Source of the DNA: Saprospiraceae bacterium
Lineage (GTDB): Bacteria > Bacteroidota > Bacteroidia > Chitinophagales > Saprospiraceae
Length of the DNA: 64,000 nt
Assembly: GCA_016717145.1 (NCBI GenBank)
Contig: JADKGD010000008.1
Span: 223,066-287,065 of the forward strand
Direction of reading: 5' to 3'
The notes under the pieces are model-generated. The model was not told the origin of the DNA and made no database searches. It saw nothing but the letters and a program-made list of their open reading frames with translations. A program made the translations under genes and the position numbers. This document shows positions 56,880 through 64,000 of this stretch, piece by piece. Position 1 is the stretch's first letter, and each line of letters begins with the position of its first letter.

Positions 56880-57445
56880 TTATTTAACAACAATGTCAAA
56901 TTCTACCTCTATATCCGTCTCTCCTCCTGCATTTGTTATGTCTCCTGTGGACACACCAAAAGCACTTTTATTTGGCTTGTGACGCAGCGTAATTTTCAAT
57001 TTTCCCTCCCGGCATTGTTGGTTTGTACTATTGTTTTAAGTCCAATAGGCTTATTATCAGCATCTTGGTCATCGTAATTTATTAAGATATTGCTTTTAAG
57101 GCCTTCTGAGATGTCAAAGAAAAACTGGTGATCATTTGCTTCAGTTTTGATTTCTTCTGAAATATCGATCGCTGGGTTTACAACCGTATTTTTTAGTTTT
57201 AACGTACCAGTGTAGGCAGTATTTGACTCAAGTAGTCCAGAAGTAACGACAGGAGCAACTCCACCATCACCGTCAACGTCTTCAAATGTAAATATTACCA
57301 CTTTAGAGGCATCACTTTTGGAAATTAAATTATATTCCATGGTTGTGATTAACTCTTCTTCATTTGGAACCATAGGGTCTTTTTTACAAGATGATGACCA
57401 TAAAACAATACATAAAATGCTACAAAAAAATTTAAAATTTGTCAT
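56880..57445 (-). CDS. Lipoprotein partner of the TonB receptor (one-base frameshift)
   Basis: An exported lipoprotein (lipobox SSSC, Cys at about residue 20) with beta-rich sequence (KVVIFTFEDVDGDGGVAP, YTGTLKLKNTVVNPAIDISEEI), of the type often called 'type 1 periplasmic binding fold superfamily protein' in Bacteroidota. As read it ends at 56996. One extra A in the four-A run (57000-57003) continues the protein with KLKITLRHKPNKSAFGV and EVEFDIVVK to a stop at 56880. It lies 19 bp downstream of the TonB receptor; such pairs occur together in many Bacteroidota and may serve metal uptake. Confidence 0.72.
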
Positions 57446-57464
57446 TGTAATTGGATATTATTAA

Positions 57465-59783
57465 TTAAAAAATAAATCTTATATTGATGCTAATGTTTCT
57501 TCCCATTTCATCAGAAAAATATCGAAGTCTGTTTAAATAATCTCTATATTGAATGTTAAAGATATTATCTATTCTGGTACTAACATCTATGTCGCTATTG
57601 TTACGTTTTTTGAATTTGACCCTAATACTGGCATTCATTAAAAAATAGGCATCCGGTGGTAATAAAAAATCTTCTGAGGGAGGTGCATAAGATTGTCTTG
57701 CTGTATAACTTCCCTCGATTCCAATCTTTATTTCATTAAAATATTTTGTCTTCGCCATAGTGTAATTTATATGAGAAAAAGCACTAAAAGGCGGGATTCT
57801 GATAAGTCCGGTATCCTGACTGATGTTTTTGGCATAGATGTAGTTTAGCCCACCTATGAGCTGCAACATTTTAGTGACATCATGTGTGATTTTTGTACTA
57901 AGTCCTGATAAAGAAGCATTTGTACCTACATATTTAAAAACCGGGAATGCACCCCTTATGGTAAGTCTGAATTCTTTTTGAGGTTGTAAGTAAATATAAT
58001 TACGGATGTTGTTATAGAAAATTGATGCACTTAAATGCGTATTTTGTGTGACATGACCAATCCATTCATTTGTGATTTTAAAGGAATTTTCTGCCTTTAG
58101 TTTTGCATTCCCCAATTCTAAACCAGATACACCTTGATGAAGTCCATTGCTAAAAAGTTCATTGATCTCAGGTGGCCTATTGGTGTAAGAAACATCTACG
58201 CCCGTTTGAAAATCTTTTGTTATTTGTTTTTTTATTCCAATATTTGCTGCCCAATTTAATGACCGGATATTTTCTTTTACTATCATTCTGGCTGAATCTA
58301 TTCTAGCAACAAAATAATTCCTGTATTCTGTTCTTATACCCAGCTCAATGGGTATTGATGCAATTTTAACCCTGCTAATGTCATATAATGCTATATGATT
58401 ATTTATATAATCCGGTATCAAAGGTAGGATGCCTGTACCTGGATCGTTTGTATTATTCACATATCTATACTGCAAGCCCATCGAATTGTTGATATTTTTA
58501 GTTTCATGATTATAATTAAAGTCATAATATTGGCTAAATAGCAATAGACTTAAAGATGGTTTTTCATTATAATTATTCCTGCGTATATCGTATTCTTTCC
58601 TGTTATTAATTTGAAAACCTGCATCCAATTGGTAATAACTTTGTTCATTTACACGATATTTATTGGTAAATTTTAATAGGTAATGGTATATATTTTGTTT
58701 GGGAGCATTAATATCATAAGAAAAGTCGGGTTCTGTATAAAAAGGAATATTCCTAACAAAAGCTTCTTTAAGGTCCGTGGTATTTCCGATATGTGATCCC
58801 CTCAGAATTGCAATGTTATTGCTGTACAAACTTAAGTATACTTTTCTGACCCATTTATTATTTATATCACTTGTAACATACAATGAAGCGGATCTGTCAG
58901 TATTTCCCGTATTGGTAAGATAGTATGAAGGAGATTTCCTGTCACCTGCGATTGAACTACTTAAGGTTGCTCTGATATTGCCTAATAGCGTACTTTTTTT
59001 TATTATGGCATTGACGCCAACAGCACGACCGTTTGATTGACCATTTAATCGGATTTCTCCATGCCAGTGTGGGTCATATGTCATTTCATTTGGTTCTAAA
59101 ATAACCACACCACCCATTGACTGAAGGCCATATTTGATGGCTGCAGCACCTTTATATACTGATATTTTATCGGCAGTATTTGGATCAATTTCAGGTGTAT
59201 GATCATTTCCCCATTGTTGTCCTTCTTGAGGTATTCCATGGTTTAAGATCGTTATCCTATTTCCATACAAGCCATTTATAATTGGCTTTGAGAGATTTGG
59301 ACCTGATTTTAACATATTCACGCCAGGGATGGTCGACAGGATTTCGGTCAGATTTCTTCCATTTAATTCAAACAACATATCTTTTGAAATCATATATTTC
59401 GTTGTACCTAACTTTAAATTATTGTCTTGACCACTGATTTCTACTTGCTCAAGGAGTTCATCGTGATGCTCAAGATAAAAATCAAAAATTAATGAACTGT
59501 CTATAGACATATAAATAGATTTGGTTTCACAGCCAAGATGCGAAACCAGAAAGTGGTAATTTCCAGGACAAATTCCCATAATGATGTACTTACCTTTTTC
59601 ATCACATGCTACTCCTTTGCCTAATTCTTGTATGTATATAGTCGCATATTCCAAGCCATCAGCATGTTGCTCATCAATGACCGTTCCGCTTAACATAAGT
59701 TGACAGTCCTGACTCATAATGTTTGAGAATATTGCAGAACTTAAAAGATAAAAAATATGAAATAACAATATTTTTCGAGACAT
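57465..59783 (-). CDS. TonB-dependent receptor
   Basis: A 772-residue outer-membrane receptor. The signal peptide is residues 1-24 (MSRKILLFHIFYLLSSAIFS). A carboxypeptidase-like domain follows (CQLMLSGTVIDEQHADGLEYATIYI), then the plug (LFELNGRNLTEILSTIPGVNML ... ITILNHGIPQEGQQWGNDHTPEIDP, IKYGLQSMGGVVILEP) and a 22-strand barrel ending in FRFIF-type residues (NISINIRFIF). The plug GNDHxPEID loop is found in receptors linked to metal (for example zinc) or small-ligand uptake; this is suggestive only. Its promoter overlaps a perfect 47-nt inverted repeat. Confidence 0.92.
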   Translation of the reverse strand: MSRKILLFHIFYLLSSAIFSNIMSQDCQLMLSGTVIDEQHADGLEYATIYIQELGKGVACDEKGKYIIMGICPGNYHFLVSHLGCETKSIYMSIDSSLIFDFYLEHHDELLEQVEISGQDNNLKLGTTKYMISKDMLFELNGRNLTEILSTIPGVNMLKSGPNLSKPIINGLYGNRITILNHGIPQEGQQWGNDHTPEIDPNTADKISVYKGAAAIKYGLQSMGGVVILEPNEMTYDPHWHGEIRLNGQSNGRAVGVNAIIKKSTLLGNIRATLSSSIAGDRKSPSYYLTNTGNTDRSASLYVTSDINNKWVRKVYLSLYSNNIAILRGSHIGNTTDLKEAFVRNIPFYTEPDFSYDINAPKQNIYHYLLKFTNKYRVNEQSYYQLDAGFQINNRKEYDIRRNNYNEKPSLSLLLFSQYYDFNYNHETKNINNSMGLQYRYVNNTNDPGTGILPLIPDYINNHIALYDISRVKIASIPIELGIRTEYRNYFVARIDSARMIVKENIRSLNWAANIGIKKQITKDFQTGVDVSYTNRPPEINELFSNGLHQGVSGLELGNAKLKAENSFKITNEWIGHVTQNTHLSASIFYNNIRNYIYLQPQKEFRLTIRGAFPVFKYVGTNASLSGLSTKITHDVTKMLQLIGGLNYIYAKNISQDTGLIRIPPFSAFSHINYTMAKTKYFNEIKIGIEGSYTARQSYAPPSEDFLLPPDAYFLMNASIRVKFKKRNNSDIDVSTRIDNIFNIQYRDYLNRLRYFSDEMGRNISINIRFIF

Positions 59784-59787
59784 AAAG

Positions 59788-59795
59788 CAAAGATA
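59788..59795 (-). promoter_or_regulatory. -7 element of the TonB receptor, inside a palindrome
   Basis: Minus strand TATCTTTG (TAnnTTTG) ends only 4 bp before the ATG of the receptor, so the transcript would be nearly leaderless. It overlaps the proximal arm of the inverted repeat at 59789-59835. Confidence 0.55.
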
Positions 59796-59835
59796 GATAC
59801 TTTATGCAACAAAGTTGCATAAAGTATCTATCTTT
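59789..59835. promoter_or_regulatory. Perfect 22-3-22 inverted repeat, candidate operator
   Basis: Two 22-bp arms, each containing TACTTTATGCAAC or its complement, around a 3-bp AAA centre. The arms match without a single mismatch. The element covers the -7 box and the region upstream of it, which suits binding by a dimeric repressor. A further TTTATGCAAC copy stands at 59901-59910. The regulator is unknown. Confidence 0.7.
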
Positions 59836-59935
59836 ATTTCAAAATGCTGTTTAAGTAGATGTTTTTTAAACTGATAAAGAACATTCATTTAAAACATTTT
59901 TTTATGCAACCAATGAATGTCTTCTGTATTAAATA

Positions 59936-59973
59936 AAACACCCTTGAAAGAAGTCATTCTAACAAGGGTGTTT
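59936..59973 (-). terminator. Terminator after the giant adhesin gene
   Basis: AAACACCCTTG pairs perfectly with CAAGGGTGTTT across a 16-nt loop; on the minus strand it is followed by TATTT. It lies 28 bp past the stop codon at 60001-60003. Confidence 0.8.
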
Positions 59974-60000
59974 AAATCCTATATTAATGAAGCTATTATA

Positions 60001-63000
60001 TTACTCCACTATGATCATTTTTTTAGTAGCTGTAAACCCGCCACTTGTCAATGTGTAGAACAGGATACCTCACGATGATTTCTTTTTCCATAGCGCCACG
60101 ATCCTTTTAATTTACAATCATCAGACGCGATGTAGGGTTTGCCGTTAATCATTAAGCCTGTCAACCTCCATTTTGAGGGAGACATAATCACTGATCGGCA
60201 CCATTTTATACTTTTCATATCGCTAACTTTTATTTGTGATAATGAAAAGTATTAAAGTTGTAATAGTTGTTGCCGCGTTAGTTATAAGCGTTCCCCAAGC
60301 ATTGATCACAGGATATACAGACGGTGGTGTAGCGTTTGTGTTATTTCTATCGACGATGTTGATAATATTTAACGTTACAGTTTTACCTGTTGCATCTGCA
60401 TACCATACGGTCCTGAAGCTAAGCCAGGTGCAGCAAAGTTAAAGTCAATCGCGGCCCTGCCCTGTAATGTCACATTTTTATTTATGATCAATGGATCTGT
60501 GATAAAAGATGTTGGCACAGTAAAGGTAATTGTGCTGCCATCAACAATACAATTCAGAATGTTTCTTAAAGTTCCTGGTGTAAGTATACTATTACCTGAA
60601 TCAGTAACGATAGTAATGTTCGGGGTTACTGTTACGGTTACCGACACATGGGTTGTGGTATTACAGGTGCCGGTATATCTTACAAAATAAGTTGTCGTTG
60701 AAGCTGGTGAAGTAGTGAAGGCATCTCCTATAAATACGAGTGTGCCTCCACATGAACCGGTGAACCATTGCGTGGAGTATCCCGTTCCTTTTATTCCGCC
60801 GGGCACGTTAAGGTGGTGCCGTTGGCGTTACAGATATTGTTGTACCTGCAGCGCCGGTTGGTGCGACTGAAGCAGCATTTACAGTTATTGTGATGCAATT
60901 ACTGTTGTATGTACAAGCCACTGCATTCAGTGTACTTGTTGTGACTCTTCTGTAAAAGTTCAGTTACCGTTAATCCTGATGGAGCATCATAGGGTTGCAA
61001 CTGTTACACCTGCAATATTGAAGCAGCGCAGCTTGTCGTACTATTGCCACTGGTAGCTTAATGTACCGGTTCCGGTTGAAGCCACGGATTGTGTGAATGC
61101 TGCAGGATCTCCTGAGGAACAAATAGTCTGATCAGCCGCTACGGTACCGCCGGTAACATTGTTTACGGTTACCGTTATGCAATTGCTGTTGGTCGTACAT
61201 GCAACACTATTGAGTGTGCTTGTTGTTACTCTCCTGTAATAAGTTGTAACTGTTAATCCTGATGGAGCATCATAGGTTTGCACCTGTTGCACAGGCAATA
61301 TTGGCAAAGCCAGTTGTACAATCTATTGTACTGCTTTGCCACTGGTAAGATAATACACCGCTTTGCTGTACAGGCAACTGTTTGTGTGAACGCTGCAGGG
61401 TCGCCAGCAGAACAGATCGTTTGATCGGCTGCCACTGTTCCACCGGTAATATTATTTACTGTGATAGTACCAGCTGCAGTTACTCCACCGCAAGGACCTC
61501 CGGTCAGTGTTACTGTGTAAGGGAAAGAACCGTCTACCGAAGGCGTTCCGCTGATCGTTACCGTACCCGATCCAGCCGTTCCGCTGAAGGATCCGCTTAC
61601 TCCGGTTTGTAAACCGGTTATGGTTGCACCCATTGCGCCTGTTGTTGCATAAGTAATACTGGTTATAGCCGTATTGATACAAGCAGTTTGCGCATTGGTA
61701 CCCGCTGCTGATGTGAGTAATGCTTTCGCAATCATTGATCACCAAGTTATAGATTGGCCCGCTTCCGAAACATCCATTTGCATCTGTGGCAGAAACTGTT
61801 ATCGGAAAGTGCCGGTTACAGTTGGCGTGCCATAGCGCACCAGCAGATGAAAGTGTTAGTCCCGCCGGTAATGTACTGAATGTTGTAAATACATAAGGTC
61901 CTGTTCCACCGAGGCAGTAAAGGCTTGGCTGAATGGTCCGCCGATACTTCCTGTTGTTACACCAAGTTGCTAAGGGTTATAATGGGCCCACCAGCTTTAA
62001 TATTGAATGCAATATGTATCAAAACCTCTCCGCCATTCGGGCCTGATGGTGTTGTTCTTATCATTGCAACACTAGCAACACCGGCTTTAAATGAAGTGCT
62101 ATAATAACCAAATCCGCTGGAAGTTATGGTTAAAGGTCCTTGGTTGATAAGCATGGTTTGCCCTCCGCCAAATGTTGCACTGTTGGGTGCAGTTGAACCT
62201 TTAAAATAGTCAAAGATATCAAAAAACCAAATCATTAACTGCACTTGGCACATTGAGTGTACTTGATGAAGGGGTTGAACTATTGAAACTGACTGATAAC
62301 TGGCCGCAGGTGTTGGTGTAACCTGGTCAACATGCTGGAATGCTGTTGCTGTAATAAATTTATCGGCAGAAGCACTGGTCATCACAATATTTCCCACCGT
62401 TGAGCTTACACTTGTGCCTAATGCCAGAGTAAATACCGCATCTACAGCTGCTGCGTCGCTACTTCTTTTGCTTAATCATTGGTGTTCCTCCAAATGTTAC
62501 CGAGACTACATTTGTTGCAGCTGCATCAGATGCAGTTACAACAAGCAGCCTGTTTGTTCCTGCAGGAACAGTAAACCATTAATAGTATTGGAGCCAAAAG
62601 CACTTGTTGATGTATTGGATGTTGCTGAACCAAGCTGTGAAACTACACCGGAAGAGCAAGCGTTAGCGCTTATCAGCAGAGAATAATTTAATCCTGTGCC
62701 TGTGCATCCATTGGCATCGGTTGCTGTAGCGGTTATATTATATGTGCCGGGAGTCGTTGAAGTACCACTTAAAACACCTGTAGATGCAAATGTCAGTCCG
62801 GGTACTGTACTTCCTGTAGTAAATGTATAAGGAGTAATGCCACCGTATGCAGTAAAGGTTTGGCTAAATGGTGCATTGGCAAAGCCTGAAGTTATGGTAG
62901 GGTTTGTAACAGTAATTGTTGTACAATTCAAGATTGTGAGCACCTGAGTATAGGATAAATTACGGTTGCAATAATCTGTTACATTCCAGGTATAAGTAAT

Positions 63001-64000
63001 CGTGCCCTCACAGTTTACAATATTGTCTACTCGGATAGGTATTACTGATCCCTGAATCAAACACAAGCCTGAAGAACCGTTGGAATAGTTCAGTGGAAGG
63101 CAAAACTCCGGGAAGTGGTATATCAGGACAATTAATTGCAGTGCTGGGCGGGGGATTTATGAGTGTAGCAAGTGGCGGAGGCATAACTGTTAAAATCTGC
63201 TGATAATTTAATGGTCTGCCGCAATAGTCAGTTGTTGCCCAGGTATATGTAATAGTTCCGACACAATTCACTATATTATCAACACTAGTAGGTGTTGCGT
63301 TGCAAATATCCGGCACGAACCGAGCTCACCATTATCATACGTAAGTAAAGGTAAAACACCTGGAAGGGGTATTAAGGTACAATTTATGGTACTGCTAGGA
63401 GGTGGATTCTGAAAAACAGCGACCGCAGGAGGATTGACAGTTATCACCTGTATGTGCTGAATTGTACGCATACATATATCGATCGTTGTCCATGTGTATG
63501 TTATTGTACCTATACAATTTGTGATGTTGTCTTCCCTAGTCGGAATTATTGTCCCCGATATTAAACAAGCACCTGTTGCATTATTTGTATATGTTAATGG
63601 AGGCAGAACGCCTGGCAGGGGGAATCGAAGCGCAGGGTAAAGTTACATTCGGTGGTGGATTATTAATTAAAGCAACTGGAATAGGTGAAATTGTTATGAC
63701 CTGAACATGGGTTGCCACATTAGCGCACAAATCTGTTTTAGTCCATGTTCTTGTGATGGTGCCTCCGGCACAGTTAGTATAAGCTGCTACCTGTGTTCCT
63801 GCTACCATGCCTGCTGGGATACAATTATCAATGTAATCTAGTATTGGAATTGGTGGGACTTCATCAAAGCATGCATATGTTATTGGTCCGGGAGGGTTGA
63901 TAAAAACAGGTGCAAGGTCATCATCAAAAGAAAAAGGTACCATATCAAGAATGCAACATGCTGTTCCACAGACTATAGTAGAAATATTTACATTTAGTAC
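60001..64000 (-). CDS. Giant HYR/Ig-repeat T9SS adhesin, C-terminal part, many frameshifts (5' end outside window)
   Basis: One long minus-strand gene can be followed through at least eight frame changes. From the N-terminal side: HYR-like repeats (63.9-62.9 kb; each with NCxGTITYTW and IPLPGVLP), a putative-Ig segment (FTTGSTVPGLTFASTGVLSG), further Ig-like units with GGTVAADQTICS (61.5-60.9 kb), a right-handed-helix-like start (GNSILTPGTLRNIL), and a T9SS tail ending GILFYTLTSGGFTATKK at 60001. It would be a secreted surface adhesin. G+C is visibly higher than in the rest of the window. The break density suggests poor consensus sequence or repeat misassembly, though decay is possible. Confidence 0.7.
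60375..60806 (-). CDS. Adhesin fragment: end of Ig unit and start of a CSLREA-like domain
   Basis: A 143-codon open piece of the giant adhesin. It contains YFVRYTGTCNTTTHVSVTVTV (end of an Ig-like unit) and then GNSILTPGTLRNILNCIVDGSTITF, a start typical of parallel beta-helix domains in exported proteins. It stops just after PYGMQMQQVKL, where the sequence shifts frame. Confidence 0.5.
   Translation of the reverse strand: MPGGIKGTGYSTQWFTGSCGGTLVFIGDAFTTSPASTTTYFVRYTGTCNTTTHVSVTVTVTPNITIVTDSGNSILTPGTLRNILNCIVDGSTITFTVPTSFITDPLIINKNVTLQGRAAIDFNFAAPGLASGPYGMQMQQVKL
60840..61440. repeat. Tandem repeats of about 285 bp inside the adhesin
   Basis: Near-identical stretches recur with an offset of roughly 285 bp: for example AATCCTGATGGAGCATCATA at about 60972 and 61255, and TGTGTGAAYGCTGCAGG at about 61090 and 61383. 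Each unit encodes one Ig-like domain of about 95 residues with the GGTVAADQTIC motif. Confidence 0.7.
61041..61307 (-). CDS. Adhesin fragment: Ig-like unit
   Basis: An 88-codon piece with TYDAPSGLTVTTYYRRVTT, NSNCITVTVNN and GGTVAADQTICSSGDPAAF, one complete Ig-like repeat between two frame changes. Confidence 0.45.
   Translation of the reverse strand: MPILPVQQVQTYDAPSGLTVTTYYRRVTTSTLNSVACTTNSNCITVTVNNVTGGTVAADQTICSSGDPAAFTQSVASTGTGTLSYQWQ
61253..61735 (-). CDS. Adhesin fragment: putative Ig domain and Ig-like unit
   Basis: A 160-codon piece with ITSITYATTGAMGATITG, GTPSVDGSFPYTVTLTG (putative-Ig domain) and the next GGTVAADQTICSAGDPAAF unit. It loses frame after TVACTA. Confidence 0.5.
   Translation of the reverse strand: MIAKALLTSAAGTNAQTACINTAITSITYATTGAMGATITGLQTGVSGSFSGTAGSGTVTISGTPSVDGSFPYTVTLTGGPCGGVTAAGTITVNNITGGTVAADQTICSAGDPAAFTQTVACTAKRCIILPVAKQYNRLYNWLCQYCLCNRCKPMMLHQD
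61957..62397 (-). CDS. Adhesin fragment: central domain
   Basis: A 146-codon piece of the adhesin. The sequence FGGGQTMLINQGPLTITSSGFGYYSTSFKAG suggests a beta-rich domain; no named family is recognised. The first part is out of frame relative to neighbours. Confidence 0.4.
   Translation of the reverse strand: MGNIVMTSASADKFITATAFQHVDQVTPTPAASYQSVSIVQPLHQVHSMCQVQLMIWFFDIFDYFKGSTAPNSATFGGGQTMLINQGPLTITSSGFGYYSTSFKAGVASVAMIRTTPSGPNGGEVLIHIAFNIKAGGPIITLSNLV
62536..63066 (-). CDS. Adhesin fragment: HYR end plus putative Ig domain
   Basis: The longest clean piece (176 codons): VDNIVNCEGTITYTWNVTDYC completes an HYR-like repeat, then TITSGFANAPFSQTFTAYGG and GLTFASTGVLSGTSTTPG form a putative-Ig domain ending in DANGCTGTGLNYSLLIS. 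Confidence 0.55.
   Translation of the reverse strand: MCLIQGSVIPIRVDNIVNCEGTITYTWNVTDYCNRNLSYTQVLTILNCTTITVTNPTITSGFANAPFSQTFTAYGGITPYTFTTGSTVPGLTFASTGVLSGTSTTPGTYNITATATDANGCTGTGLNYSLLISANACSSGVVSQLGSATSNTSTSAFGSNTINGLLFLQEQTGCLL
63008..63316 (-). CDS. Adhesin fragment: HYR-like repeat
   Basis: A 102-codon piece with ATPTSVDNIVNCVGTITYTW, CGRPLNYQQILTV and INCPDIPLPGVLP. It leaves the correct frame right after IPLPGVLP. Confidence 0.5.
   Translation of the reverse strand: MPDICNATPTSVDNIVNCVGTITYTWATTDYCGRPLNYQQILTVMPPPLATLINPPPSTAINCPDIPLPGVLPSTELFQRFFRLVFDSGISNTYPSRQYCKL
63271..63471 (-). CDS. Adhesin fragment: HYR-like repeat
   Basis: A 66-codon piece with IQHIQVITVNPPAVAVFQN and INCTLIPLPGVLPLLTYDNG; the frame is lost at GSCRIFATQHL. 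Confidence 0.45.
   Translation of the reverse strand: MRTIQHIQVITVNPPAVAVFQNPPPSSTINCTLIPLPGVLPLLTYDNGELGSCRIFATQHLLVLII
63581..63943 (-). CDS. Adhesin fragment: HYR-like repeat at the window edge
   Basis: A 120-codon piece with YACFDEVPPIPILDYIDNC, GGTITRTWTKTDLC and VTLPCASIP. The expected IPLPGVLP is read as IPPARRS because of one extra C in the CCCCC run. The gene continues beyond base 64000. Confidence 0.5.
   Translation of the reverse strand: MVPFSFDDDLAPVFINPPGPITYACFDEVPPIPILDYIDNCIPAGMVAGTQVAAYTNCAGGTITRTWTKTDLCANVATHVQVITISPIPVALINNPPPNVTLPCASIPPARRSASINIYK

Larger units (their letters stand above)
62930..63930. repeat. Tandem HYR-like repeats of about 252 bp
   Basis: The minus-strand coding motif for IPLPGVLP recurs at about 63611, 63359 and 63108, offsets of 252 and 251 bp (84 residues). 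Units share the INC, VDN-INC and GTITYTW motifs. Confidence 0.75.

Noticed and set aside
25318..57445. Programmed ribosomal frameshifting as an explanation for the broken frames
   Set aside because: Shifts go in both directions, occur at different bases and lack a common slippery site or stimulatory structure.
59789..59835. Terminator interpretation of the 47-nt inverted repeat
   Set aside because: No U-tract follows on either strand in a useful position, and the repeat overlaps a promoter element upstream of a start codon.
60236..60442. 68-codon plus-strand frame with membrane-like residues
   Set aside because: It is antisense to the adhesin, whose minus-strand translation (VIDNxN- and T/N-rich) continues the neighbouring fragments.
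60840..63930. CRISPR array in the repeat-rich end region
   Set aside because: Repeat units are 250-285 bp, coding and diverged, not short identical repeats with unique spacers.

Overview
The window looks like a chromosomal segment of a Bacteroidota bacterium, most probably from the Saprospiraceae/Chitinophagia side. The evidence is: low G+C; AT-rich spacers with almost no Shine-Dalgarno sites; repeated promoter elements of the TAnnTTTG type; SprB-repeat and HYR-like surface proteins with type IX secretion (T9SS) tails; carboxypeptidase-like/TonB outer-membrane receptors; and many Bacteroidota-restricted domains (DUF4403, DUF2911, DUF6794, DUF4197, DUF1304). The species cannot be named from sequence alone.

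Layout. 1-14.9 kb, + strand: the housekeeping block, with the 3' part of a Xer-type recombinase, hpf, tRNA-Thr(TGT)-Tyr-Gly-Thr(GGT)-tuf, tRNA-Trp-secE-nusG-rplK-rplA-rplJ-rplL-rpoB-rpoC, closed by a strong terminator. 14.9-29.2 kb, mostly - strand: a 1273-residue SprB-repeat T9SS protein, an SDR enzyme, gpsA, yidC, a small HTH protein, an aspartate-type aminotransferase, a broken TonB-linked beta-barrel receptor and a DUF4403 protein. 29.4-35.1 kb, + strand: a large BNR/sortilin-like repeat protein, a broken LTA-synthase-like sulfatase and small membrane proteins. 35.2-37.8 kb, - strand: a cytochrome c / SCO / lipoprotein cluster and a frameshifted pyruvate dehydrogenase E1 alpha. 38-50.6 kb: DUF6794 and DUF2911 proteins, rhomboid, rlmH diverging from a Nudix-like regulator, an octanucleotide-repeat locus, a Cys/Met-metabolism PLP enzyme, an rRNA methyltransferase, a four-gene envelope/exopolysaccharide operon, a DUF4197 protein and msrA-msrB. 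50.7-59.8 kb: plsC-lysS, an RNA-binding protein, a zinc metallopeptidase lipoprotein, a secG cluster, a MazG-like protein, and a TonB receptor/lipoprotein pair behind a perfect 47-nt inverted repeat. 60-64 kb, - strand: the C-terminal part of a giant HYR/Ig-repeat T9SS adhesin, visibly richer in G+C and broken by many frameshifts.

A second theme is reading-frame breakage. The translation/transcription block is intact, but at least ten genes between 25 and 58 kb are interrupted by apparent one-base indels, mostly in homopolymers, and the terminal adhesin has many more. Restoring one base regenerates the expected family sequence in almost every case, and one repair also creates an ATGA overlap with the next gene. 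Residual sequencing error is therefore more likely than mass pseudogenisation, although the sulfatase also seems to lack an internal linker.

No CRISPR array, complete insertion sequence, prophage or canonical defence system was found. The best candidates for undescribed biology are the octanucleotide-repeat micro-ORF with its own promoter (41.79-42.06 kb) and the large palindrome over the promoter of the TonB receptor at 59.8 kb.
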